Source: Mediterraneibacter hominis (GTDB lineage Bacteria; Bacillota; Clostridia; Lachnospirales; Lachnospiraceae). Taken from it: 64,000 nucleotides of DNA. The translations under genes were made by a program, and so were the position numbers. Of this stretch, positions 27,329-36,720 are shown piece by piece (the stretch's first letter is position 1; the number at the start of each line of letters is the position of its first letter). The stretch covers positions 124,001-188,000 of the forward strand of contig NZ_JACOPF010000003.1 of the NCBI RefSeq assembly GCF_014287475.1, written 5' to 3'. The notes under the pieces were generated by a model, which saw only the letters and a program-made list of their open reading frames with translations, ran no database searches and was not told the origin of the DNA.

Positions 27329-28169
27329 GAATGTTGTGGATTTTATGGGATGTGACGCGGCATATGAAGAGGCAGACATTGTATTATTTGGAGCGCCGTT
27401 TGATTCGACAACTTCGTTTCGGCCCGGAACTCGGTTTGCCGGTCAGGCTATTCGGAATGATTCTTATGGACTGGAGACATACAGCCCTTATCAGGATAGG
27501 GACCTAACGGAGAAAAGAATATTTGACTGCGGAGATCTGGAGCTTTCTATTGGAAATGCACAGATGGTTCTGGAACAGATTGAGGCATGTGCAAAACAGA
27601 TTTTAACAGACGGAAAACTTCCCTTTATGATAGGCGGGGAACATCTGGTTACATTGGGAAGCGTAAGAGCTGTGTCGAGAAAATATCCGGATATGCATAT
27701 CATACATTTTGACGCTCATACAGACTTGCGTCAAGATTATCTCGGAGTAGAATTGTCACATGCCTGTGTGTTGAGAAGATGCTGGGAAATTCTGGGAGAC
27801 GGCAGGATCCATCAGTTTGGAATCCGTTCCGGCGAAAAGGAAGAGTTCGAGTGGGCAAAGCAGGGACATACGGACTTACACCCATTTAATTTGGAAGGAC
27901 TGGAACAGACAATCGAAAAGCTAAAAGGGAAACCAGTTTATTTTACAGTAGACCTGGATGTCTTGGATCCGTCTTTCTTCCCTGGAACAGGAACACCCGA
28001 GCCGGGCGGTATTGCGTTTATGAGCCTTATGCATGCAGTGACAAAGGTTTGCGGTCAGACAAATCTGGTAGGGTGTGATGTGAATGAACTTTGTCCGGGA
28101 TATGATCAGAGTGGAGGTTCTACTGCTGTAGCGTGTAAAATCATACGGGAGATGTTGATTGCTTTATAG
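27318..28169 (+). CDS. speB: Agmatinase/ureohydrolase family protein
   Basis: A 283-residue ureohydrolase with an intact two-manganese site: GGEH (106-109), HFDAHTD (130-136) and TVDLDVLDPSFFPG (about 213-226). Agmatinase turns agmatine into putrescine and urea. As I recall, a related enzyme acts on aminopropylagmatine in the carboxyaminopropylagmatine route to spermidine, so this protein could serve either step. It overlaps speE by 11 bases and is followed after 33 bases by the carboxy(nor)spermidine dehydrogenase gene, a context that fits both readings. Confidence 0.88.
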   Translation: MWNKNVVDFMGCDAAYEEADIVLFGAPFDSTTSFRPGTRFAGQAIRNDSYGLETYSPYQDRDLTEKRIFDCGDLELSIGNAQMVLEQIEACAKQILTDGKLPFMIGGEHLVTLGSVRAVSRKYPDMHIIHFDAHTDLRQDYLGVELSHACVLRRCWEILGDGRIHQFGIRSGEKEEFEWAKQGHTDLHPFNLEGLEQTIEKLKGKPVYFTVDLDVLDPSFFPGTGTPEPGGIAFMSLMHAVTKVCGQTNLVGCDVNELCPGYDQSGGSTAVACKIIREMLIAL

Positions 28170-28202
28170 AAAATATAGAAAAAATGGAGAGGAGAAAAGA
28201 AA

Positions 28203-29405
28203 ATGGGAAAAGTTATGGTAATTGGCTGTGGCGGTGTGGCAAGTGTTGCGATACATAAAATCTGCCAGAACAGCGAGGTATTTACAGAGCTCTGTATTGC
28301 AAGCAGAACGGTATCGAAATGTGATGCGTTGAAAGAGAAACTACAGAAAACGACAAAGACGAATATAACAACGGCACAGGTGGACGCAGATAATGTGCAG
28401 GAGCTGACAGAACTAATAAAGAAAGAAAAGCCGGAAGTTGTTTTAAATCTTGCTTTGCCATATCAGGACTTGACGATTATGGACGCATGTCTGGAGGCAG
28501 GAGTGCACTATATCGATACGGCGAATTATGAGCCGGAGGACACGGCAAAGTTTGAATATAAATGGCAGTGGGCCTATCGGGAGCGGTTTGAGCAGGCGGG
28601 GCTTACAGCATTGCTTGGAAGTGGCTTTGATCCCGGAGTGACAAGCGTTTTTTCAGCATATGCGCTGAAACATTATTTTGACGAAATTAACTATATTGAT
28701 ATTTTAGACTGTAATGCCGGAGATCATGGCTATCCTTTTGCGACAAATTTTAATCCAGAAATCAATATCCGTGAAGTATCTGCAAACGGTTCCTATTGGG
28801 AGAACGGCGGATGGGTAGAGACAAAACCAATGGAAATAAAAAGAGTATATAATTTTCCGGAAATAGGTGAGAAGGACATGTATCTGCTCCACCATGAGGA
28901 AATAGAATCGTTGGCATTAAATATTCCGGGAATTAAAAGAATCCGTTTCTTTATGACATTTGGCGAAAGCTACTTAAACCATCTGCGTTGTCTGGAAGAT
29001 GTCGGAATGACTTCGATTGAACCGATTATGTACAATGGACAGGAGATCGTGCCGCTTCAGTTCCTGAAGGCAGTACTTCCAGATCCTTCTTCTTTAGGGC
29101 CGCGCACAAAAGGAAAGACGAACATAGGCTGCATTTTTATCGGAAAAAAAGATGGGAAAGAAAAAACGTTATATATTTATAATACATGTGACCATCAGGA
29201 GTGTTATAAAGAGGTAGGGTCCCAGGCAGTGGCATACACAACAGGAGTTCCGGCAATGATCGGCGCTATGATGGTGATGACAGGGCAGTGGAAGAAGCCG
29301 GGTGTCTACAATATGGAAGAATTTGATCCGGATCCGTTCATGGACGCGCTGAACAAATGGGGACTTCCATGGAAAATTAGTGAAAATCCAGAATTAGTAG
29401 AGTAA
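28203..29405 (+). CDS. Carboxy(nor)spermidine dehydrogenase, saccharopine-dehydrogenase family
   Basis: A 400-residue enzyme with the N-terminal Rossmann motif MVIGCGGVASVAIHKI and LGSGFDPGVTSVF in the second domain. It matches the Lys1-like family that condenses aspartate semialdehyde with a diamine and reduces the imine, giving carboxynorspermidine, carboxyspermidine or, with agmatine, carboxyaminopropylagmatine. The diamine used cannot be read from the sequence. The next gene encodes the matching decarboxylase, so the pair is a complete alternative aminopropyl-addition module that needs no AdoMet decarboxylase. Confidence 0.88.
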   Translation: MGKVMVIGCGGVASVAIHKICQNSEVFTELCIASRTVSKCDALKEKLQKTTKTNITTAQVDADNVQELTELIKKEKPEVVLNLALPYQDLTIMDACLEAGVHYIDTANYEPEDTAKFEYKWQWAYRERFEQAGLTALLGSGFDPGVTSVFSAYALKHYFDEINYIDILDCNAGDHGYPFATNFNPEINIREVSANGSYWENGGWVETKPMEIKRVYNFPEIGEKDMYLLHHEEIESLALNIPGIKRIRFFMTFGESYLNHLRCLEDVGMTSIEPIMYNGQEIVPLQFLKAVLPDPSSLGPRTKGKTNIGCIFIGKKDGKEKTLYIYNTCDHQECYKEVGSQAVAYTTGVPAMIGAMMVMTGQWKKPGVYNMEEFDPDPFMDALNKWGLPWKISENPELVE

Positions 29406-29502
29406 GATTGGAATTTAAATGGGGGGGTTATATATTAAGATAGTATCCATGTATTTCAGTTAAGAATATACATGGCTGCACAAGATACTGGAGAAAAGAC
29501 AT

Positions 29503-30660
29503 ATGAAAAAGGAAGAATTAAAAAAGGAACAGCTTCGTACTCCCTGCTATATTATCCAAGAGAAAAAAATCAAAGATAATTTAGAGCAGTTAAGAGAGAT
29601 ACGAGAGGAGACAGGCTGTAAGATCTTATTGGCGCAGAAGGCATTTTCCATGTATTCGCTGTACCCTCTTATCGGAAGATATATCGACGGAACGACGGCA
29701 AGTGGATTATATGAGGCAAAATTAGGCTTTGAAGAGATGGGGAAGGAAAACCATATCTTTTCACCTGCATACAGGGAAGATGAGATGAAAGAGATCTTAG
29801 GATACTGCGACCATCTTGTGTTTAATTCGCCGGGACAGCTTAAAAAATTTAAACAACAAGCGATCGATGCAGGAAAAAGTATAGGCTTAAGGATCAATCC
29901 GCAGCGTTCCACGCAGGAGGGACATGCGATTTATGACCCTTGCGCGCCAGGCTCTCGGCTTGGAACTTTAATAGAACAGATAACGCCGGAAATTTTAGAG
30001 GGTGTGGAGGGGCTGCATTTCCATACATTGTGTGAACAGAATTCAGATGCTCTGAAAACAACTTTGGATGCGGTGGAAGAAAAATTTGCACCCTATTTGC
30101 AGCAAATGAAATGGATCAACTTTGGTGGCGGGCATCATATCACAAGGGAAGACTATGACAAAGAACTGCTGAAAGACTGCATCCGGCACGTACAGAACAA
30201 ATATCAGGTGAAAGTATATCTGGAGCCAGGAGAGGCAATAGCGCTCAATGCAGGGATTCTGCTGACAGAAGTGTTGGAGATTGTAGAAAACAAAATATCT
30301 ATAGCTATTTTAGATACATCGGCGGCATGTCATATGCCAGACGTACTGGAAATGCCCTACCGTCCTCCGCTAAAAGGTTCTGGAGATCCCAAGATAGACA
30401 AAGAGAGAAAAAGCAAACCTTATATATACCGGCTGGCAGGGCCTACCTGTCTTGCTGGTGATATCATAGGAGAGTATTGTTTTGTACAGCCTTTAAAATG
30501 TAAAGACAGGCTGGAATTTCAGGATATGGCGATTTATACGATGGTGAAAAATAATACATTTAATGGAATGAAATTGCCAGATATTATTCTAGAGAGAGAA
30601 GATGGCAGATTCGAGATGATACGCTCCTTTGGATATACGGATTTTAAAGAAAGGTTATAA
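29503..30660 (+). CDS. nspC: Carboxynorspermidine/carboxyspermidine decarboxylase
   Basis: A 385-residue PLP enzyme of the alanine-racemase-fold decarboxylases. The PLP lysine is in ILLAQKAFSMYSLYP, the glycine-rich phosphate loop is NFGGGHHITREDY, and the C-terminal domain carries GPTCLAGDIIGEY, where the Cys acts across the dimer. It removes the carboxyl group from the product of the preceding gene to give spermidine, norspermidine or aminopropylagmatine. The gap to the previous gene is 97 bases and holds a run of seven G. It ends the polyamine operon. Confidence 0.9.
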   Translation: MKKEELKKEQLRTPCYIIQEKKIKDNLEQLREIREETGCKILLAQKAFSMYSLYPLIGRYIDGTTASGLYEAKLGFEEMGKENHIFSPAYREDEMKEILGYCDHLVFNSPGQLKKFKQQAIDAGKSIGLRINPQRSTQEGHAIYDPCAPGSRLGTLIEQITPEILEGVEGLHFHTLCEQNSDALKTTLDAVEEKFAPYLQQMKWINFGGGHHITREDYDKELLKDCIRHVQNKYQVKVYLEPGEAIALNAGILLTEVLEIVENKISIAILDTSAACHMPDVLEMPYRPPLKGSGDPKIDKERKSKPYIYRLAGPTCLAGDIIGEYCFVQPLKCKDRLEFQDMAIYTMVKNNTFNGMKLPDIILEREDGRFEMIRSFGYTDFKERL

Positions 30661-30669
30661 ATAGCAACA

Positions 30670-30697
30670 GCGGGGTCTTCCGGCTAACTGCCGCTAT
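30670..30697 (+). terminator. Possible weak terminator after nspC
   Basis: AGCGG (30669-30673) can pair with CCGCT (30691-30695), with inner GGTCTTCCGGCTAACT. The T-run is weak. The MITE begins seven bases later. Confidence 0.4.
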
Positions 30698-30701
30698 AAT
30701 T

Positions 30702-30866
30702 GTAACAGTTCAGCCCGCGCCATTCGTAAAACCGCACTGCGTGCTTATCGTGGCTGCCGCCACCGTTTTACTCATTGATTGGCGCTTAAGCTCATACGGA
30801 TGTACGCTCGCAAAAACATGCAGGCATGTTTTATGCTTCCCGCACACTGTATGGCTGAACTGTTAC
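30702..30866. mobile_element. MITE-like element, copy 2 (165 bp) with exact target duplication
   Basis: Perfect 14-bp terminal inverted repeats GTAACAGTTCAGCC/GGCTGAACTGTTAC. The flanks are CTATAATT on both sides (30694-30701 and 30867-30874), an exact 8-bp duplication. The body is closely similar to 457-622. No coding frame is present. Confidence 0.85.
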
Positions 30867-30896
30867 CTATAATTTATATAATCCAAGTGGCAGGGC

Positions 30897-30925
30897 TTGA
30901 CAAAGGAAAGTCCAGTGTGTTAAAT
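30897..30925 (+). promoter_or_regulatory. metG promoter
   Basis: TTGACA (30897-30902), 17-nt spacer, TTAAAT (30920-30925), placing the start of RNA just before the T-box stem I. Confidence 0.6.
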
Positions 30926-30931
30926 TTTTGT

Positions 30932-31245
30932 TAATATAAAAGAAAAGGCAATGATAAAGAGAGTACATTTTTTGGAATTTTACAGAGAGTCCTGGCTGGT
31001 GAGAAGGGATGAAGGAAGAAAGATGGAAGATGGCTTTTGAGCAGCGCATATGAGCCAGGGATAGGGAAAGCGTAAGAGCGCGAAAAGGAAAACAGTGTCC
31101 TGTGTGAGTGTGCGATGGGCCCGCCCATTACAGCGGCAAGTGTTCTGCACTTATAGAGGTTTTCTGCTGCGAGGCAGGAGCAAACGAGAAGTGGTACTAC
31201 GGCAGCAGCCCGTCTTCTTTTTAAGAGAAGGCGGTTTTTTATATC
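30932..31245 (+). promoter_or_regulatory. T-box riboswitch, methionine type
   Basis: The leader contains AATGATAAAGAGAGTA (30949-30964), ACAGAGAGTCCTGG, GGTGAGAA (30978-30985), a candidate specifier ATG (31030-31032), and the T-box core GAAGTGGTACTACGG (about 31188-31202). A terminator follows: CGTCTTCT pairs with AGAGAAGGCGG, then TTTTTT. Uncharged tRNA-Met would favour antitermination and metG expression. The overall order is that of known T-boxes. The exact specifier is my best guess. Confidence 0.8.
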
Positions 31246-31352
31246 ATAGGAAAGTCCTTCGGGGGACGCACGTGCAAAGGAGAGCAATCTCTATGAGCTT
31301 ATGCAGTACTTTGTAGGCACAGATTTATGAAAAGAGAAAAGGAGAGAGAAAA

Positions 31353-33248
31353 ATGTGTGAAAAACCGAAATATTATATTACTACGGCAATTGCGTATACA
31401 TCCGGAAAACCCCATATTGGGAACACGTATGAGATCGTACTTGCAGATGCGATTGCGCGTTATAAGAGAAGCCAGGGGTATGACGTGTTCTTCCAGACGG
31501 GAACAGATGAGCATGGACAGAAGATTGAAATGAAAGCGGAAGAGGCGAATGTCACACCGAAGGAATTTGTCGATGACGTTTCAGCAGAAATTAAGAGAAT
31601 ATGGGATCTGATGGATACCTCTTATGATAAATTTATACGTACAACCGATAAAGACCACGAGAAACAGGTGCAGAAAATATTCAGAAAGCTGTACGAGCAA
31701 GGAGATATTTATAAAGGACATTATGAGGGAATGTACTGTACTCCCTGTGAATCTTTTTTTACTGAGTCTCAGCTGGCAGACGGAAAATGTCCGGACTGCG
31801 GAAGAGAAGTGCAGCCTGCAAAAGAAGAGGCATACTTCTTTAAGATGAGTAAATATGCAGACAAGCTGATTGAGCATATCCATACACATCCAGAGTTTAT
31901 ACAGCCTGTATCCAGGAAAAATGAAATGATGAATAACTTTCTTCTGCCGGGACTCCAAGATCTATGTGTGTCCAGGACTTCCTTTAAATGGGGGATTCCG
32001 GTTGATTTTGATGCGAAGCATGTAGTGTATGTCTGGCTGGATGCTCTGACAAACTATATCACAGGGATTGGATATGAATGTGATGGGGAAAGTACAGAGC
32101 AGTTCCAGAAATTGTGGCCGGCTGATTTACATCTGATCGGAAAAGACATTATTCGTTTCCATACGATTTATTGGCCGATTTTTTTGATGGCACTGGGTCT
32201 GCCGCTTCCTAAACAGGTATTTGGACATCCGTGGCTTTTGCAGGGAGACGGAAAGATGAGTAAATCCAAGGGAAATGTACTGTATGCAGATGAACTGGTA
32301 GATTTCTTCGGCGTGGATGCAGTGCGTTATTTTGTGCTCCATGAGATGCCGTTTGAAAATGACGGGATTATTTCCTGGGAACTGATGGTGGAACGCATGA
32401 ACTCGGATTTGGCGAATACACTGGGGAACCTGGTAAACCGTACCGTATCTATGACAAATAAATATTTCAATGGCACCGTACAGGATAAAGGGGTTTCGGA
32501 AGAAGTAGACGTGGATTTAAAACACGTGGCAGAAGATGCGCCAAAGCTGGTGGCAGCAAAAATGGATGAATTGAGAGTCGCAGATGCGATTACAGAAATA
32601 TTTAATCTGTTTAAACGCTGCAATAAATATATAGATGAGACGATGCCCTGGGTTTTGGCAAAGGACGAGGCAAAAAAAGAACGTTTGGAAACAGTGCTGT
32701 GGAATCTGATTCAAAGTATTTCAGAAGGCGCAAAGCTTCTTGAACCATATATGCCGTCTACTAGCAAGAAGATTTTAGAACAGCTTGGAAATGGGAAGGT
32801 AACACAGAAACCAGAAATTCTTTTCCAGAGACTGGACATAGAGGAGGTTCTGAAAAAAGTAGAAGAATTACATCCTCCTGTAGAAGAGAAAGAAGAAAAA
32901 GCTATTGATATAGAGGCGAAACCAGAAATTACATTTGAACAGTTTGGAGCAATGCAATTCCAGGTGGGAGAGATTATCGCCTGTGAAGCAGTAAAGAAAT
33001 CCAAAAAGCTGCTCTGCTCCCAGGTGAAGATCGGCAGCCAGGTAAAACAAATTGTTTCAGGAATCAAAGCATACTATACTCCAGAAGAGATGGTTGGAAA
33101 GAAAGTGATGGTTCTTGTAAACTTAAAGCCTGCAAAACTGGCGGGAGTACTGTCAGAGGGAATGCTTTTGTGCGCAGAGGATGAAAACGGCAACCTTGCC
33201 CTAATGACACCAGAAAAAGAAATGCCCGCAGGAGCAGAAATTAGCTAA
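31353..33248 (+). CDS. metG: Methionyl-tRNA synthetase
   Basis: A 631-residue class I synthetase. The HIGH-type motif is KPHIGNTYE (about 15-22). The zinc knuckle is CTPCESFF...CPDCGRE (about 127-150). KMSKSKGN marks the second ATP-site loop (about 301). A C-terminal tRNA-binding domain of about 105 residues (FGAMQFQVGEIIACEAVKKSKKLL onward) is fused after an acidic linker. The enzyme charges tRNA-Met. The start has GGAGAG upstream. Expression is controlled by the T-box before it. Confidence 0.97.
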   Translation: MCEKPKYYITTAIAYTSGKPHIGNTYEIVLADAIARYKRSQGYDVFFQTGTDEHGQKIEMKAEEANVTPKEFVDDVSAEIKRIWDLMDTSYDKFIRTTDKDHEKQVQKIFRKLYEQGDIYKGHYEGMYCTPCESFFTESQLADGKCPDCGREVQPAKEEAYFFKMSKYADKLIEHIHTHPEFIQPVSRKNEMMNNFLLPGLQDLCVSRTSFKWGIPVDFDAKHVVYVWLDALTNYITGIGYECDGESTEQFQKLWPADLHLIGKDIIRFHTIYWPIFLMALGLPLPKQVFGHPWLLQGDGKMSKSKGNVLYADELVDFFGVDAVRYFVLHEMPFENDGIISWELMVERMNSDLANTLGNLVNRTVSMTNKYFNGTVQDKGVSEEVDVDLKHVAEDAPKLVAAKMDELRVADAITEIFNLFKRCNKYIDETMPWVLAKDEAKKERLETVLWNLIQSISEGAKLLEPYMPSTSKKILEQLGNGKVTQKPEILFQRLDIEEVLKKVEELHPPVEEKEEKAIDIEAKPEITFEQFGAMQFQVGEIIACEAVKKSKKLLCSQVKIGSQVKQIVSGIKAYYTPEEMVGKKVMVLVNLKPAKLAGVLSEGMLLCAEDENGNLALMTPEKEMPAGAEIS

Positions 33249-33760
33249 ATATAAATTTAACGAAGCAACAAGCAGTGCGAAAAGAACAGAAGGGCCCTGT
33301 GTCATGCTTGCATGTAAGCAGGGGGCTTTCTGCTTCTTTTCATTCGGCGACTGCCGATAGCGAAATGAAGCGAACGCCAAATTGAGCTGGCACTGCGGAA
33401 GCTGGTAAAGAATGGTACGCAAAAGGAGAAGGCAGTGCAACGCAGGTCAAGGCTTTGCTGTGGTAAATCCGATTGAATGTTTGTAACAGTGTAGAAACAT
33501 ATCGTCCATTGGAACTCCATGCTTCTCACTTAACAAACAGAACAATCTGTATCTACCACGCTTCGCTTAAAATTTCCTGCTTATGCACTGCCTTCTCTTT
33601 CTGCTTACGTTCTTCCCCAATTAAATTCACAATTTCAGACAGAACAGAACCGGCTTCACGTTGTTATAGACCTCCAGTTAGAAGTATCTATACTACTTCT
33701 GATTGGAAATGCAAAGCATCTCTTTCACACGTCCCTTTTGTCGCTTAAATTTTATATTTC
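33249..33760. repeat. Complex non-coding repeat region after metG
   Basis: No credible gene is seen. The left edge (TTTAACGAAGCAACAAGCAGT) and right part (TCTCTTTCACACG..CTTTTGTCG) match the ends of the element at 38395-38600, and the extreme ends AAATATAAATTTAA and TTAAATTTTATATTT are inverted. GCACTGCGGAAGCTG recurs inside (33391-33405). A GGGCCCTG/CAGGGGGC hairpin with a T-rich tail (33290-33340) may terminate metG. It looks like a larger or rearranged relative of the 38.4-kb element. Confidence 0.5.
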
Positions 33761-33771
33761 GTCAATTAACT

Positions 33772-34497
33772 TTATAATTTTTTCCTTGTTGCTATATCCT
33801 GAAAACGGAAGTAATCGGGGCGATGGCGGGATTGAGTATATTCAAACTGGATTCCGTTATCGTCGAATGTCTGATTTGATATAACCGCCATGCAATTATA
33901 ATCTTTTAACTTTAAATAAGTCTCATCAATCTGTGTTACTTTCTCAACTGTCAGAGTTCTCTTACTTGTGGAGATAGTAAGATTCTTAGTGTTTTCCAGG
34001 AAATCATAAATAGAACATGTTGCGATTTCTTCCGTCAGCCCATCTGTCATTTCTTTTAGAAAATAATTATGATCCAGAATAAGCGGCTCGCCGTTTAAAT
34101 ATCGTAGACGCTGGATATAATATAAAACAGCTCCCTGTGGAAATCCGGTTTTTTTTGCAATTTTATAGTCTGCTGTCACCTCTGAAAACTGTAAGACCTT
34201 TGTGGAAGGCATCTGGCCGTTACGCTCTGCTGATTCCTGAAATGACTCAATTCCTCCGACTGTAAAAGCAGTCTGTTCAACTGGTCGGAAAATATTGCGA
34301 ACTCCTTTCCCATGCATTGGCTGCACATATCCATCTGAGGTTAATTCCAAAAGGGCTCTCCTCACAGTATTTCTTGAACAATCGTACGCTTTTACTAAAG
34401 TGTTTTCTGAAGGGAGGAGTTCTTGATAAAGATATACTTCTGTTTCAATTTTTTCCTTTAAATCTTTGTAAATATAATCATATTTTGCTTTGGGCAT
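33772..34497 (-). CDS. treR: Trehalose operon repressor, GntR family (HutC/TreR subfamily)
   Basis: A 241-residue regulator. The N-terminal winged helix (about 1-70) shows YIYKDLKEKIE and SENTLVKAYDCSRNTVRRALLEL. The C-terminal UTRA ligand domain (about 90-240) would bind trehalose-6-phosphate as inducer. The start is MPKAKYDY: GAGG lies eight bases before it, and the alternative upstream ATG at 34524 overlaps an operator-like palindrome. It is divergent from treP and treA-type genes. Three TGTTTAAACA-like sites lie between. Closest known role: repression of trehalose uptake and hydrolysis, relieved by sugar phosphate. Confidence 0.88.
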   Translation of the reverse strand: MPKAKYDYIYKDLKEKIETEVYLYQELLPSENTLVKAYDCSRNTVRRALLELTSDGYVQPMHGKGVRNIFRPVEQTAFTVGGIESFQESAERNGQMPSTKVLQFSEVTADYKIAKKTGFPQGAVLYYIQRLRYLNGEPLILDHNYFLKEMTDGLTEEIATCSIYDFLENTKNLTISTSKRTLTVEKVTQIDETYLKLKDYNCMAVISNQTFDDNGIQFEYTQSRHRPDYFRFQDIATRKKL

Positions 34498-34512
34498 ATT
34501 CATTACCTCATC

Positions 34513-34524
34513 TTGTTTAAACAT
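34513..34524. promoter_or_regulatory. TreR operator-like site 1 (near treR)
   Basis: TTGTTTAAACAT with the perfect palindrome TGTTTAAACA (34514-34523). It lies 16 bases upstream of the treR start and would allow autoregulation. Confidence 0.6.
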
Positions 34525-34582
34525 CTTAAAAATATTATATAAACTTCCATCTCAATTTGCAAGTAAAATACATAACATTGTG

Positions 34583-34627
34583 TTGACATGTTTAAACAAG
34601 TGTGATATATTAAAGTTGTTCAAACAA
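34583..34627 (+). promoter_or_regulatory. treP promoter with two operators
   Basis: TTGACA (34583-34588), 17-nt spacer, TATATT (34606-34611). TGTTTAAACA (34589-34598) fills the spacer. TTGTTCAAACAA (34616-34627) lies at the expected start point. Both would block polymerase when bound. Confidence 0.75.
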
Positions 34628-34677
34628 GTTAAAGTGAAAGGATATTATGAGGAGAAGGAGAAAGGAAGGCAAATACG

Positions 34678-36684
34678 ATGGGAAAGTATGAGAACGATGT
34701 AAGACATTTATTAACACTTGTCGGAGGTAAAGAGAATATCCAGGCAGTTTCCCACTGCATGACAAGAATGCGTTTTGTTTTGGCAGATCCCCAAAAAGCG
34801 GATGAAAAAGCGATTGAAGAACTACCCAGCGTAAAAGGAACATTTACACAGGCAGGACAATATCAGGTAATTATCGGGAATGATGTATCTACATTTTATA
34901 ATGAATTTACCGCTTACGCCGGCATAGAAGGGGTTAGTAAAGAAGCAGCAAAGCAAGCGGCAAAAGGAAATCAGAATGTGATCCAGAAAATGATGAGTAA
35001 CCTGGGTGAAATATTTGCACCGATTATTCCTGCATTAATTTGTGGTGGTCTTGTTCTTGGATTTAGAAATATTATTGATGGAATTTATTTCTTTGATAAC
35101 GGAACGAAGACATTGATCGATATTTCTCAGTTTTGGGCAGGCGTGGATTCCTTTCTCTGGCTTATTGGTGAAGCTGTATTCTGGCTGCTTCCTGTAGGAA
35201 TTGTATGGTCGATTACAAAGAAAATGGGGACAACACAGATTCTTGGTATTATACTTGGACTGACGCTGATATCGTCTCAGCTTTTAAATGGATTCGATGT
35301 GGCATCTACTCCTGCAAAAGACATTCCTGTTTGGGATTTCGGGTTTGCTAAGGTACAGATGATTGGGTATCAGGGACAGGTCATCGCTGCTATGCTTGCG
35401 GGATTTGTACTTGTTTATCTGGAGAAATTCTTCCGAAAAATCTGCCCTGCGGTTATCAGTATGATTGTTGTTCCATTCTGCTCACTGGTTCCTGCGGTAT
35501 TTATTGCACATATGGTAGTCGGGCCAATTGGCTGGACAATTGGAAACGCAATCGGAGACGTTGTGTATGCAGGTCTGACATCTGACTTCCGTTTTGTATT
35601 TGCTGGAATTTTTGGATTACTATATGCACCGGTTGTTATGACAGGACTTCATCATATGACAAATGCCATTGATTCCCAGCTTCTTGCTTCTCCGGCTAAA
35701 AGTACCATTTTGTGGCCTATGATTGCCCTCTCCAATATTGCACAGGGATCCAGTGTATTAGCGATGAGCTTTATACAGAAAAAAAATGAGCGTGCACAGC
35801 AGGTCAACGTTCCAGCGTGTATTTCCTGCTATCTGGGTGTAACAGAGCCGGCATTGTTTGGTGTCAACTTAAAATACGGATTTCCGCTTGTATGCGGTAT
35901 GATTGGTTCAGCAGCTGCGGCAATGATTTCAGTGGGATTCGGAGTAGAGGCGTTGAGTATTGGTGTAGGAGGCCTGCCGGGAATTCTTTCTATCAAGCCG
36001 GAATATTATCTAATCTTCCTTCTGGCAATGGCAGTGGCGATTGTAATTCCTTTTATTTTGACATTCATTGTGGGAAAAATTAAACTGTCAGATGCAGATA
36101 AATATGGAAATGCAGCAGCTTCCAATAATGTAGAAAAAATAGTGGAAGAGACAGAAACAAAAGAAATCTCTCCGGCAGATCGTATACACGATAGCAGTGC
36201 AGCAGAAAATGAGGGAAATATGACCTCCAATGGAGAATTAAAAGCGATATTAAGCGGTAAAGTAATACCGATTGAAGAAGTGCCGGATGATGTTTTCTCA
36301 CAGAAAATTATGGGCGACGGAATCGCATTTGAACCAGAGAATACGGTCGTAACGGCTCCAGCAGATGCAGAAGTCAGTGTAGTTATGGCGGAAACAGGAC
36401 ATGCGTGCGGACTGACACTGACCAATGGAATGGAACTGCTGATACATGTAGGTGTAGATACAGTGGATATGAATGGAGAAGGCTTTAAACTTCTTGTAAA
36501 AGAGGGCGACCATGTAAAAGAGGGTGACGCTCTTATAGAATTTGAACCAGAAAAGATCAAGGAAGCAGGGCATCCCTGCACGACGATGTTAATTGTAACT
36601 GCCCAGGGAAAGACTTCAGAGGTAAATATGCATACCGGTATAGAAGCGACAGCAGGGAAAACAACAGTAATTTCTTATAAATAG
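34678..36684 (+). CDS. treP: Trehalose-specific PTS transporter, EIIBC fused to EIIA
   Basis: A 668-residue PTS permease. The EIIB domain (1-85) carries the phosphocysteine C27 in VSHCMTRMRF. The EIIC membrane domain (about 105-465) spans around ten helices. A linker leads to a Crr-type EIIA domain (about 525-668) whose phosphohistidine is H590 in MELLIHVGVDTV, with the partner His in TGHACGL. The fusion supplies the whole sugar-specific chain. It imports trehalose as trehalose-6-phosphate. The next gene hydrolyses that product. Start supported by its spacing to an AGGAAGG site. Confidence 0.93.
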   Translation: MGKYENDVRHLLTLVGGKENIQAVSHCMTRMRFVLADPQKADEKAIEELPSVKGTFTQAGQYQVIIGNDVSTFYNEFTAYAGIEGVSKEAAKQAAKGNQNVIQKMMSNLGEIFAPIIPALICGGLVLGFRNIIDGIYFFDNGTKTLIDISQFWAGVDSFLWLIGEAVFWLLPVGIVWSITKKMGTTQILGIILGLTLISSQLLNGFDVASTPAKDIPVWDFGFAKVQMIGYQGQVIAAMLAGFVLVYLEKFFRKICPAVISMIVVPFCSLVPAVFIAHMVVGPIGWTIGNAIGDVVYAGLTSDFRFVFAGIFGLLYAPVVMTGLHHMTNAIDSQLLASPAKSTILWPMIALSNIAQGSSVLAMSFIQKKNERAQQVNVPACISCYLGVTEPALFGVNLKYGFPLVCGMIGSAAAAMISVGFGVEALSIGVGGLPGILSIKPEYYLIFLLAMAVAIVIPFILTFIVGKIKLSDADKYGNAAASNNVEKIVEETETKEISPADRIHDSSAAENEGNMTSNGELKAILSGKVIPIEEVPDDVFSQKIMGDGIAFEPENTVVTAPADAEVSVVMAETGHACGLTLTNGMELLIHVGVDTVDMNGEGFKLLVKEGDHVKEGDALIEFEPEKIKEAGHPCTTMLIVTAQGKTSEVNMHTGIEATAGKTTVISYK

Positions 36685-36720
36685 GAAAAGGATGTTCTGT
36701 AATCCATAGAGAGAAAGGAA

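Noticed and set aside
29418..29426. Seven-G run before nspC as a switch
   Set aside because: Short, not within a promoter, and not in a reading frame. No clear consequence.
33473..33748. A 91-codon open frame after metG
   Set aside because: No ribosome site and no sensible protein composition. It lies in a repeat-like non-coding region.
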